A stretch of 64,000 bases of DNA from Pectinophora gossypiella (Eukaryota; Arthropoda; Insecta; Lepidoptera; Gelechiidae). Positions 20,201-28,160 of the stretch are shown here, in pieces. The translations under genes were made by a program, and so were the position numbers. Each line of letters opens with the position of its first letter. Within the stretch, counting starts at the first letter, position 1. Below the pieces are notes generated by a model that was not told the origin of the DNA, did no database searches, and saw only the letters and a list, made by a program, of their open reading frames with translations. The stretch lies in the NCBI RefSeq assembly GCF_024362695.1, contig NC_065429.1, positions 5,426,501 through 5,490,500 of the forward strand, written 5' to 3'.

Positions 20201-23003
20201 TCCTTCACCGTTGAGCACGTGATAATAATTTATGATCCAAACATGAATTCGGCCTGCCGTCTATTGTGCTTATTTTATTCGTCCAACTTCACATAAATTC
20301 GGCCCACGCCACCTAAATTCGTCCCAATTCACCTACAGTCGTTCCAATTCACATAAATTCGTCCCACGCCACCTAAATTCATCCCGATGTTTCAATCTTT
20401 TCCCAGGCGGGTTCCTCGCCCCGGCGCTATGCATCTACGTGACTGACCCGTACATATGGCAGTACGGGGTCCACGTAGAGTACGGGGTGGGTAAGACCAT
20501 GGCCTGGCATGTGGCCAGTGTGGTCACCATCATTGCCATCAGCGGGGTCACGTACTACGGTTTAGTGCTGTGCGGGTTTGATCCGCAATGGACTATTAAA
20601 TTGGTGAGTAAACTTCTTCTATCGTGTGGGTTGTGATTACCAACCCCATCAACCCTGGTGCCAGGGTTATTACTGAGTCGCCATAGGCTCCTGACATGAC
20701 CCATGTAACGACTACGTACTTACATCAGTAAGTAGTAACCAACGATTTAACGTGCCTTCCGAAGCTCGGATCATCAAATCAAAATCAAATCAAATATACT
20801 TTATTGCACACAACATACAAAACAAATTCACACAGATGAAGATCATCTTACTTTTGGACAATCAGGTGATCAGCCTGTAATGTCCTAACCAAACTAGGGA
20901 CCACAAAGTTTTTTTTGTGATATGTCCCCACCGGGAATGGAACCACTGGACCACGGAGGTCGTTGAGGAGGTCGTTTTTTTTAGATGAATTGCTTTGATG
21001 TAACGACTACATATTTACATCAGTAAGTAGTAACCGAGACCAACGGTTTAACGTGCCTTCCGAAGCTCGGATCATCTTACTTTTGGACAATCAGGTGATC
21101 AGCCTGTAATGTCCTAACCAAACTAGGGATCACAAAGTGGTTTTTGTGATTTGTCCCCACCGGGATTCGACCCCGGGACCTCCGGATCGTGAGCACAACG
21201 CTCAACCACTGGACCACGGAAGCCGGTGAGTAAATTAGAAAAATGAGTCTTGACAGACAGACGAACGGACAACAAGATATTTCCCTTTGAAGGTCAAAAG
21301 TAAGTAGACACTTATATAATAAACAACCTTATAATGTCCTATGTATACAGGGTGTTAGTTAACTCAGAATCATGGTATGAATCAACCCCCTCAGTATTCG
21401 TTACGATGTCACTAACACCCAGTATGTGTGTTGAGGGAAACCACTGCCCTATTTTTCCCTAAAAAGTAGCACGGAGAATGCTACACCGACAAAGAGCATG
21501 GCTCTCAAATTAGTGATGCGATGTGAAGTGATATCTTTTAGAGATAGGCTCGCTTTTTCGTAACATGCTGTCTTTTTTCGGTTCTGTTGACAAGTGTACG
21601 ACAATTTTTTTTTTAATTTGTGTTTGTTTTTAATTGCAGGCTTTCCGCTGGTGTGAGTCTCCACAAAACATCCATGTGACCACGACGCCCATGTTCGCCC
21701 TGGCCCACTCCACCGGTTACCTGCTGGGCTGGGCGCTCACTGTCACCCCCTCAGTCGCACAGTCAGTACCTATTATGATATTAATATTAAGCGCCTGGGC
21801 GAGGAACCCGCCTGGAAAAGATGAGAAAACGGGATGAATTTAGGTGAAGTGGGGAGAATTTAGGCGCAGTGGGATGAATCTAGATGAAGTGGGACGAATT
21901 TAGGTGAAGTGGGACGTAGTATTTTAAGGGTTGTATTAATAGACTAACCTCAGCTTCGAGACTGCTCTCAAGATCGTGTCAATGCGACAGTTCTCATATA
22001 AAAACAGGGACTTGAGCATGGCCTTGAGGGCAGTCTCAGCTGAGATTAGTTTATTAATACCACCCTAAATGTAATGGGAGGAATTTGAGGAGAGGCATGT
22101 GCCCAGCAGTGGGTAGCATATTGGCTATTTATGTATGATATCGTGACTTTCAAAACTAAATTTGGTTTTGCTAGTCACGCCCGCGCCTATGCAAGAGCCC
22201 AGGCTAACACTAGCTAAGGATGTCGCCGTCGATGGATACGTCTGGGAGGACATCATCGTCAAGATATCGTGAGGAAATCACTGAGTGTTATTAATTTATC
22301 TTACATGCAGTTTTCACTAAAACAGTTGGCTCAACCATTATAGACGGCGATACGGCTCACCTATCACGTTAGTTTAACAGAAAGCTCGGTGAGGCGTGGG
22401 TACTTAGTTCATCTTATATGCTCGCCCCCTAGTGCACAATTTCGATATTGTAAAATACTGGAGAAAAATAAAAATTATATATTTTTTTTAGTGATGTGCC
22501 GTCCCAGGAATGTTCCCACTTTGGGAATGTGCCCGGCAGTAAAAGGCACAAAAATTATCTAAAAAGAGCTTTATTATCTAACCTTTAAGCACATTAGACC
22601 AGAGTACAAGAAATAACAATTTGAAAAAGAAAGTGTCCTTACTATTAACGAGCTTTTAAAAGGGGAATATTCCCAGTTTGGGAACATTCCCGGGAACGCC
22701 ACATCACGTACATTTCTGCCTGTGTCCACGGGGTTTTAGGCTGGTATACTTAAATTAATTGTAATTTTATTTATTTTTTTCAGGTACCGTCACTATACAA
22801 AGTCTCGATCGCTGATAATTTCAGCTTTCACAACTACCCTCATTTACTACACGTTTAAATGTCTTCAAGACAACGTGAACAAAGAACACGCGTTACTTTT
22901 CTACTTCCAAATATTTCTCCTCTGTGCTTTAAAGGTACCGTTTCTGCTGCGAGTGGGCCCTGCAGTTGCTATGCTACCGTATTCTAAGGTTAAAAAAGAT
23001 TAG
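14225..23003 (+). CDS. G6P: Glucose-6-phosphatase catalytic subunit, seven exons
   Basis: This gene encodes the ER-membrane enzyme that hydrolyses glucose-6-phosphate to glucose, the last step of gluconeogenesis and glycogenolysis. Joined exons (14225-14277, 16202-16366, 18785-18976, 19750-19880, 20407-20603, 21640-21761, 22784-23003) give 1080 nt, or 359 residues, matching the roughly 357 of animal family members. All junctions are GT-AG and keep frame. The phosphatase signature is complete: K72 and R79 (VEDRPYWW), CETGPGCPSGH with H115, and R163/H169 in ARLFIAVHFPHQV. The protein is hydrophobic throughout, as expected for the nine-helix family fold, and ends KVKKD, a KxKxx ER-retrieval signal. 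Introns are filled with SINEs, LINE tails and MITEs. The family's glucose-6-phosphate transporter partner is not in the window. The N-terminus is short, but the start is the only ATG in frame. Confidence 0.95.
14500..14600 (+). mobile_element. SINE D fragment in G6P intron 1
   Basis: It matches the 3' third of SINE D (CTTCAGGTTAGG...CGGGATAATGCTAGGGAGATG); reference copy 34535-34845. Confidence 0.65.
14625..14715 (+). repeat. Repeat J fragment in G6P intron 1
   Basis: CATAAACTCACGCCCGTAAT through CAGCCACTGTTGATAC matches 24050-24160. Confidence 0.65.
14716..16201. other. G6P intron 1, unannotated part
   Basis: The intronic DNA is AT-rich. An 18-bp phrase, GATTGCTACAGGTTAT, is doubled near 15370-15405. 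No further gene or recognisable repeat is seen. Confidence 0.5.
16202..16366 (+). CDS. G6P: G6P exon 2
   Basis: It encodes residues 18-72, including the first membrane helix and catalytic Lys72 (GNWLNAVMK). The acceptor is TTACAG and the donor GTAAGC. Confidence 0.92.
16444..16545 (+). mobile_element. Jockey LINE 3' tail in G6P intron 2
   Basis: It runs from GTACCGGGTGAGTTCCTTCA to AAGTCACGCCAAAAATAAAA, the last 100 bp of the family described at 2361. Confidence 0.7.
16567..16793 (+). mobile_element. RTE-like LINE, 3' coding end
   Basis: The translation gives MIGHLIRHDSF, an EGKIKGKRGRGRPR motif and WRLLHRQE before the stop. This is the usual C-terminal end (GKRgRGRPr) of RTE-like reverse transcriptases, here with an in-frame stop, so it is dead. 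Confidence 0.7.
16838..17170 (+). mobile_element. SINE E split by SINE B
   Basis: SINE E sequence (AGCTCGACCATTATAGACGG) breaks off near 16868 and resumes at 17038 with GACGGCGATATGG, running to CCCCAATAGGGACATAG. The gap holds a SINE B 3' half (16868-17036). Confidence 0.65.
17185..17640 (-). repeat. Repeat J split by a CR1-like LINE tail
   Basis: Repeat J on the minus strand (17500-17640 and 17185-17265) is interrupted by 17274-17497. The uninterrupted copy is at 24046-24310. Confidence 0.7.
17274..17497 (+). mobile_element. CR1-like LINE 3'-UTR
   Basis: It is nearly identical to 29310-29530. It contains TAGGGCCCTGTGCCGAGGTT and GGTTGTGAGAAGCTGCAGTA, and ends AATAAAGATATTTTTGAATT with a (GAATTT)n tail. 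Confidence 0.75.
18030..18316 (+). mobile_element. SINE A in G6P intron 2
   Basis: All SINE A modules are present. The 3' end is replaced after AGCAGTG by a small inverted piece of the SINE A head (GCCACCGAGCTCCTC). Confidence 0.8.
18491..18750. mobile_element. MITE D in G6P intron 2
   Basis: The inverted ends start AGGGTGTTACTGACATCGTA. The inner arms ATGATTCTGAGTTGAT and ATATTAACTCAGAATCATG pair. Copies begin CAGGGTGTTAGTGAC after TA, which would fit a TA-duplicating (Tc1/mariner-like) MITE. It ends about 35 bp before the exon 3 acceptor. Confidence 0.7.
18785..18976 (+). CDS. G6P: G6P exon 3, catalytic core
   Basis: It encodes residues 73-136 with RPYWW (Arg79) and the CETGPGCPSGH motif (His115, the residue whose family counterpart forms the phosphohistidine intermediate). 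The donor is GTGAGT. MITE D ends about 35 bp upstream of its acceptor. Confidence 0.95.
19362..19500 (-). mobile_element. LINE reverse-transcriptase C-terminal fragment
   Basis: The minus-strand translation reads EKVKESRLRWYGHILRRE, the familiar '..RLRWxGHvxRr' motif after the RT domain of RTE/Jockey elements. A frame break follows. Confidence 0.65.
19499..19700 (+). repeat. Repeat K fragment in G6P intron 3
   Basis: CTCCGGACACTTCATACAAA, TCTGTGTGTGAAGTCTGACG and GAAGACTAAAGTAA match 36325-36535. Inverted copies are at 37478-37580 and 37825-38000. Confidence 0.55.
19750..19880 (+). CDS. G6P: G6P exon 4, second catalytic motif
   Basis: It encodes residues 137-180 with ARLFIAVHFPHQVLAG (Arg163, His169). 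The acceptor is TTGCCAG and the donor GTATGC. Confidence 0.95.
20030..20270 (-). mobile_element. SINE D in G6P intron 4
   Basis: It contains CCTAGCATTATCCCGTTTTT, GTCCGCTTACCTAACCTGAA and CCTTCACCGTTGAGCACGTG, as in 34535-34845 reversed. A short LINE tail (19988-20032) directly precedes it. Confidence 0.7.
20275..20397 (-). repeat. Degenerate ~20-bp tandem repeat, intron 4
   Basis: Units such as CACCTAAATTCGTCCCA and CACATAAATTCGTCCCA repeat about six times directly before exon 5. The same unit in the opposite orientation lies in intron 6 (21830-21925). Confidence 0.7.
20407..20603 (+). CDS. G6P: G6P exon 5
   Basis: It encodes residues 181-246, containing a membrane helix (VVTIIAISGVTYYGLVLCGF) and ending before WTIKL. 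The donor is GTGAGT. Confidence 0.93.
20616..20968 (-). mobile_element. SINE B split by a LINE tail
   Basis: SINE B is interrupted at 20776-20840 by a minus-strand LINE tail ((ATCAA)n and TTTATTGCACACAACATAC). The 7-bp target GATCATC is duplicated at 20769-20775 and 20841-20847. Confidence 0.75.
20995..21228 (-). mobile_element. SINE B
   Basis: This second SINE B copy in intron 5 runs from the core to a tRNA-like head with box B GGGATTCGACCCC (minus strand). Confidence 0.75.
21345..21520. mobile_element. Reduced MITE D plus RTE LINE tail, intron 5
   Basis: 21345-21425 keeps only the two ends of MITE D (ACAGGGTGTTAGTT ... GATGTCACTAACACCC). 21430-21520 is a plus-strand RTE-like 3' tail (GAGGGAAACCACTGCCCTAT). 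Confidence 0.6.
21640..21761 (+). CDS. G6P: G6P exon 6
   Basis: It encodes residues 247-286 with the family's RWCE...H..TTP block. The acceptor is TTGCAG and the donor GTCAGT. Confidence 0.92.
21830..21925 (+). repeat. Degenerate ~20-bp tandem repeat, intron 6
   Basis: Units like GAATTTAGGTGAAGTGGGAC repeat about four times; this is the reverse complement of the intron 4 array. Confidence 0.7.
21928..22072. mobile_element. Hairpin MITE in intron 6
   Basis: GGGTTGTATTAATAGACTAA at the left pairs with TTAGTTTATTAATACCACCC at the right. Inner arms GAGACTGCTCTCAAG and CTTGAGGGCAGTCTC also pair. It is non-coding, about 145 bp long. Confidence 0.75.
22140..22265 (-). repeat. Repeat I, copy 2 (inverted)
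   Basis: This is the reverse complement of 9470-9612 with scattered changes. Confidence 0.6.
22322..22440 (+). mobile_element. SINE E fragment
   Basis: GTTGGCTCAACCATTATAGA through GGTGAGGCGTGGGTACTTAG match SINE E. Confidence 0.6.
22493..22705. mobile_element. MITE O in intron 6
   Basis: The ends are inverted: GTGCCGTCCCAGGAATGTTC and GGGAACATTCCCGGGAACGC. Each end also has its own small palindrome (TTCCCACTTTGGGAA). A copy split by SINE A is at 58022-58550 and a fragment at 60955-60990. Confidence 0.65.
22784..23003 (+). CDS. G6P: G6P exon 7 with stop
   Basis: It encodes residues 287-359 and TAG at 23001-23003. Two hydrophobic segments precede the C-terminal KVKKD retrieval signal. The acceptor follows a long T-rich tract. 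Confidence 0.93.
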
Positions 23004-23103
23004 ATAGATAATTTGATTAGACAAATTGCACAGTCTTATTTGATAAAAACATGGCCTCAAATTACGGTGATTGGGCCATAACCAATGAGGGCCTTTCCAG
23101 CTT

Positions 23104-23397
23104 CATCATCATCAGCCCCTTAACGTCCCCACTGCTGGGGCACGGGCCTTCCCTATAGATGGATGGATAGGTAGATCGGGCCTTAAACCACCACGCGGGC
23201 CCAGTGCGGATTGGTGGTTATTAACGACTGCTAATGCAGCCGGGACCAACGGCTTACCGTGCCTTCCGAAGCACGGAGGAGCTCGAGATGAAAACTTTTT
23301 TTTTGTGGTCACCCATCCTATGACCGGCCTCTGCGAAAGTTGCTTTACGTCAACAATCGCAGACCGAGCGCGTTTACCGCTGCGCCACCGAGCTCCT
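23104..23397 (-). mobile_element. SINE A
   Basis: A full-length copy downstream of the G6P stop codon. Confidence 0.85.
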
Positions 23398-23541
23398 ATA
23401 TAACCGAATAACTCAATACTCAGTAATTAATACTATAACACAGCATTTAACAACATTTTATTACGTTTTTTTTTTGTAACATCTGTCACACTGCATTTAT
23501 GGCAAATAACGAATCTTATCTTATCTTAAAAATATGCTGTC

Positions 23542-23547
23542 AATAAA
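23542..23547 (+). terminator. Candidate poly(A) signal of G6P
   Basis: This is the first clear AATAAA on the plus strand after the stop codon. Using it would place SINE A (23104-23397, antisense) in the 3'-UTR. Confidence 0.4.
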
Positions 23548-23613
23548 AAGTTATGGCTAAATGAAAAAACTACATTTTTGACATTTTTGTACGGAAATAT
23601 CTTCAACCATGTA

Positions 23614-23757
23614 CAGTCACGAGCAATATAATGTACCCACTTTAGGACTCTGTCGCACTAACATATTTGACATTTAGTGAGGCTTACAGTTCAGTTTGTC
23701 AAAAAAGTTAATGTGACATGGTACCAAAGTGTATACATATTATTGCTCGTGACCGTA
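23614..23757 (-). mobile_element. MITE E
   Basis: This is the reverse orientation of 10162-10305, with ends CAGTCACGAGCAATATAATG and TATTATTGCTCGTGACCGTA. Confidence 0.65.
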
Positions 23758-23870
23758 CCATGGACCGCAGTTGAAAGAACGCTTGACTCTAACTGTGAGG
23801 TTACAGGTTCAAATCCCATTTTCGAATTCATTTTATAAATAAAAATCACATAGATGGCGTTGTCCAGTTT
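23757..23870 (+). mobile_element. SINE D-like tRNA head
   Basis: It has GACCGCAGTTGAAAGAACGC, then GAGGTTACAGGTTCAAATCC (box B), then a body resembling SINE D's TTCGAATTCAT. The body is truncated. Confidence 0.5.
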
Positions 23871-24045
23871 AGGAACTTGTATTGTTATAAACCATAGCCT
23901 TTTTTTTTCAATATTGTTTCTGTCCAACAGGCAAAGGGAACATAGCCCATACAGCCAGTAAACCATAGCCTAAAAAATAATCATAGCAAAAAAAACAGTT
24001 TGTAGCAGCGAGATCTTCATTTAGAGCGGTACATAGAGTTCAAAA

Positions 24046-24310
24046 CTTACATACATACATACATACATACATAAACTCACGCCCATAATCCCAAATGGGG
24101 TGGGCAGAGCCACAAGTAATCAAAGACAACTTGCAGCCACTGTTGATACGAAGTCCTAAGATGGATATGATGAACCTTACGGTGATAAGGGATCAGCCTA
24201 TCGCCCATAACATTAGTCCATTATGTTAGAGGACGCAATCCCTCTGTCGGTTTTTACGACATGCCCGGGAAGACAAGCAGCTGAACGTGTTCTATGTTTT
24301 TTATTTGCTC
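24046..24310 (+). repeat. Repeat J, fullest copy
   Basis: It starts after an (ACAT)n run and spans AACTCACGCCCATAATCCCA to AGCAGCTGAACGTGTTCTAT. Other copies are at 5395, 14625, 17185 (split), 37565 and 59095. It may be a SINE or the 3' end of a LINE; no coding is seen. Confidence 0.65.
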
Positions 24311-24451
24311 CCAGAACAGCATAGAAGCTCAAAACTTCAAAGTCCATAAAAAAAACTTTATGGCCGAAGAGAATATCAACACTTCATAGTTTTTTTAATG
24401 GTCCGCTAACAGTACTGTCAGCATTCTAAACTCCACAACGCCATCTATAAC

Positions 24452-24592
24452 CGTTGGTCCCGGTTACTATTTACTGATGTAAGTGAGTTATCGTTACATG
24501 AGCCATGTCATGGGCCTTTGGCGGCTCAATCATAACCCTGACAACAGGGTTGATGGGGGTTGGTAATCCACCTCACAACCCACACGATAGAA
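24452..24592 (+). mobile_element. SINE B, 3' half
   Basis: The core end (CCGTTGGTCCCGGTTACTAT) and 3' half ending CACACGATAGAAGAAG are present. Confidence 0.7.
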
Positions 24593-24889
24593 GAAGATCT
24601 GGAATGTCGCTCATTGCTGGATTCATAGACTAAGTCTAACTTTTTATGCCTCAAATTAGGAGACAGGAAACAACTCGCCCATAAAACGTACTGGGGCAGG
24701 CAGGGCCTTATCATGCTCATAATTTATTTATTGCACACTGACAAATTGATTAAGTACGTAGTATTTTTTCACGTGATATTCGTACATGACAGGTTAATGG
24801 CCAAAAATATGATTTTAGTATTAAGTTTAACATTGTTTGAGGTTCACGCGGTTATAATTAATTATCATAATTAAAACATATAATGGTGC

Positions 24890-25040
24890 TGATTACTATA
24901 AAACATATATTGACGTGTGTTCCATAAATTTTATGCTTGTCGATTACCCGTCCCTTTCTTTTTCGGCGGATAAGAAAGTGACAAATATAACTTAAATAAA
25001 ATTAGATGGTGTCTACAGGAATTAGCACCATGATGTGTTA
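24890..25040. mobile_element. MITE P, partial
   Basis: GACGTGTGTTCCATAAATTT through ATTAGATGGTGTCTACAGGA match one half of the three MITE P copies at 55-57 kb. Confidence 0.65.
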
Positions 25041-25596
25041 AAATAGGTTTGTTTTTTTTTTCTAATAGGCATAGAATAATGAATACCTAAATGATAAAAA
25101 TGTCCGGTATTGAATGTGTTCCTCTAGTTATTAAATAACTTGTAATGTACCCTTTGATTTAAAAGATGTGTTGCTGTTGCAGTTTCTTGTCATTTCTCCT
25201 CAGCCATAACACCTTGCGAAATGACGTAAATTCAAAAATGTAACATTGACCTTCAACAAGTTTATCCATGATAATTACGTTGAATAAAATGATTCTGATT
25301 TCTGTAACTCCCCGCCCCCCGCCATTTCGTACCGGGCGCCTACCTCACCCCCTCTGGGTCTTACTTTAGTCTTAAATGGCCGTAAACCATCAAGCTTACT
25401 CGTGTCGGTGCGGGGCGAGGAATGTCCCTTCTCTACGTAATTCTATGCCTGCTGCAGTGACGATGTGTTCTAAGGTGAGACACGCTTACCTACCAAATGC
25501 CTATAACCTATACGCACTAGCTTCGACCACCGTGATATTTTGCTATTATAAATCTTTACAAAACTAGTTACCAATTGTTTAAGTTTACGCGGTTAT

Positions 25597-25765
25597 TATC
25601 ATAATTAAAACACATACCTACCTACCCTACCTACTCCACTCCAATCTCATCAGTCATCCCGTGATCATGGCATTTGCAACAGTGTCGAAATATCGGGAGT
25701 CTCATATCGCCATTTTAAACGCGGTAAGAACCCGTTATTATGTGTTTTAATTAGTTAGCAATTGA
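25597..25765. mobile_element. MITE L
   Basis: The ends ATCATAATTAAAACACATA and ACCCGTTATTATGTGTTTTA are inverted repeats; the cluster ATATCGGGAGTCTCATATCG lies inside. Related copies are at 48545-48665 and 60005-60136. Confidence 0.6.
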
Positions 25766-25828
25766 GGGTAAAAAATAGAAGCTCAAATGTAGGTGGCAGC
25801 ACTGTTGAGTGCTCCTAAATTTTGACAG

Positions 25829-26106
25829 TTCATCAACACCAGCCCATTAACGTCCCCACTGCAGGGGCACGGGCCTTCCCTATGGATGGATAGGGAGATC
25901 GGGCCTTAAACCACCACGCGGGCCCAGTGCGGATTGGTGGTTATTAACGACTGCTAATGCAGCCGAGACCAACGGCTTAACGTTCCTTCCGAAGCACGGA
26001 GGAGCTCGAGATGATAACTTTTTTTTTGTGGTCGCCCATCCTATGACCGGCCTTTGCGAAAGTTGCTTAACTTCGCAGACCGTTTACCGCTGCGCCACCG
26101 AGCTCC
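25829..26106 (-). mobile_element. SINE A
   Basis: A full copy with a short deletion in the 5S-like segment (AACTTCGCAGACCG). Confidence 0.8.
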
Positions 26107-26235
26107 TCAATCAATCAATAATTCTTTATTGAACAAAGACATAAGTAAAGAACATGTACGAACGAATAAACTAAGCACAATAGGCGGCCTCATTGCTAAA
26201 CAGGAATTTCTGCCAGGCAACCTTAGGGTTAAAGA
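26107..26235 (-). mobile_element. LINE 3'-tail fragment
   Basis: It contains AATTCTTTATTGAACAAAG, GGCGGCCTCATTGCTAAAC and TCTGCCAGGCAACCTTAGGG; the minus-strand form of the 1340 module. Confidence 0.6.
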
Positions 26236-26564
26236 ACTTTGACAGTTGTCCATAGGCAACTAAAATTCGTGGTAATTGCTATAAAATGTGGAGCAACGTG
26301 GAGTGAATCCCGTCTGAAGGATGAGTTACGAAAAAGAAAAAGCATCAATTGGAAAAAAGCAGTTTTGGTTGAAAATAAGTTTCTCTAAGTTGTCTTCTTT
26401 CCTATCTTTAGGGAATAAATATACTTAACACTGTGATTTTGCAGTTAAACGCTGCGAAAAGGGTTATAGTGTAAAAATATAACCAAAACAATAATATGTG
26501 TTTGTTTAGTCAAATAGTACGGGGAACTGTCAAAATTTAAGAACACTCAACAGTAGCAACACCG

Positions 26565-26652
26565 GGGGGGTTAAAACATCGAAGCAATTCATCTAAAAAA
26601 GCAATATTGCAATTTGACATTTGCGATGTGGCATTTTTAACCCCCCTGGTGG
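26565..26652. mobile_element. MITE N, short copy
   Basis: GGGGGGTTAAAACATCGAAG and GTGGCATTTTTAACCCCCCT pair as inverted ends. Confidence 0.6.
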
Positions 26653-26745
26653 GAGAAATAGACAGATTTATTCTTATTCTATTATACATACCAGCAATTC
26701 AAATAGATTATTAATATTTATTTATTTTTAAAATACATTAACACA

Positions 26746-26775
26746 CTAACATACACACACACACACACACACACA
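26746..26775. repeat. (CA)n microsatellite
   Basis: A CA dinucleotide run just upstream of a LINE tail (26800-26828). Confidence 0.85.
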
Positions 26776-26894
26776 TATACATTTTACATTTTAGTTCTGT
26801 GCAATAAAGTATATTTGATTTGATTAAAAATGCGTTTTTTCGTCAAACCTGAAAATGTTTATACCATCATTTTGTTATTGCTCAGTTGATTATA

Positions 26895-27305
26895 CAGGGT
26901 GTTAGTGACATCGTAACGAAAACTTTGAGGGATGACTCAGACCATGATTCTGAGTTGACATCAAGTGGAATTTTCCGTCGCAGAAGTTTGGAACTGCAAT
27001 TAATTTAAAAAAAATATGAATTTTACTGATATAATTTTATGACTTCACTTACACCCCGTACAGGTACATACAGGTAGCCATACAAGTGTGTTTGGGTGTT
27101 AGTGACACCGTAACGAAAACTTTGAGGGATGATTCAGACCATGATTCAGAGTTGATATCAAGTGGAATGCCCATGAATTTATTAGTGTTTTTTTAAATTA
27201 TTTTCAGTTCTATAATGCGATGGAAAATTCCACTTGATATCAACTTAGAATCATGGTCTGAATCATCCCTCAAAGTTTTCGTTACGATGTCACTTACACC
27301 CTGTA
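26895..27305. mobile_element. MITE D dimer
   Basis: Two MITE D units (26895-27060 and about 27093-27305) are joined by a linker containing GTAGCCATACAAGTGTGTTT. A near-identical dimer with the same linker sits at 58572-59066. Confidence 0.7.
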
Positions 27306-27579
27306 TGTTAAGATAAGTTTAGAATCAGATTAATTTGGTTGTCATTACGCGAACATTCTGTGATAACTTTGCAATACTACCTACCTCTTAAGCAAGCCAC
27401 TGTTTTTCGTAAACCGATTACGAAGTTCCTGGGTTCAGGTCCCGGTGGGGTCATGTGAAAAAAACCACTTTGCTTTGCTGTTCTTAGTGAGGTTTCACAG
27501 GCTGAAATCACATCATTTTCGAAAAGCATGTTAATATTTTACGAATAAAATTATATGAGTATCCTTATAACTGAACGTC

Positions 27580-27584
27580 CTCTG
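27580..27584. other. Target-site duplication CTCTG, left
   Basis: These five bases immediately precede the left CACAGTG end. The same five follow the right end at 30630-30634. Confidence 0.85.
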
Positions 27585-27616
27585 CACAGTGTGAAAAGGG
27601 TCGATTGCGGACATGT
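27585..27616 (+). repeat. Transib left terminal inverted repeat
   Basis: It begins CACAGTGTGAAAAGGGTCGA and ends CGGACATGT. Confidence 0.85.
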
Positions 27617-28160
27617 ATATTTTATTCATCCATCGTATAGATCCAGTGACGACCTTCAACTTCTGGAAAGAAACTACATCTCTATTAATTTTAGTTTTGA
27701 AGTTATTTTAAAACTCGAGAAAACTCCATAGAAACCATAGAAATGAGCTATTTCGTTTAAAATACATGATTTTGCAATGTTATAAATGGAAACGTAAAAG
27801 GGTACGTTATTTCTATTATTTCAGTCGAAAAAGAAACGAAAAAATTCATAAACGAAAAGAAGAACCGCGATTTTCCGGAAAACTAAAATATTTTTTTTTC
27901 GGTTCATCTTACTGAATTAGCATTTTTTTTAAACTTGAATAGTTTTATAGCATAATAAGACATACTACAAAAAAGAATCAGACGTGAATAATGCAGGACT
28001 TCGGAAATATTGTATTTTTATTTTTGTGATTAGGGCTGTCACTTACTCGTCGATAACTTTTGACTGCCAATTTGTAATTTTTCTAATATGAGAATAAAAA
28101 TGTAGTTTATCTCTTTAATTAATAATACGTTTTAAAATTATTATATTAGATAATAATTAA

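Noticed and set aside
24050..24075. CRISPR-like or telomere-like array
   Set aside because: It is a simple (ACAT)n run at the edge of repeat J. No spaced repeats exist in the window.
27585..27630. Full RAG recombination signal (heptamer, 12/23 spacer, nonamer)
   Set aside because: Only the heptamer is present; no A-rich nonamer lies at 12 or 23 bp.
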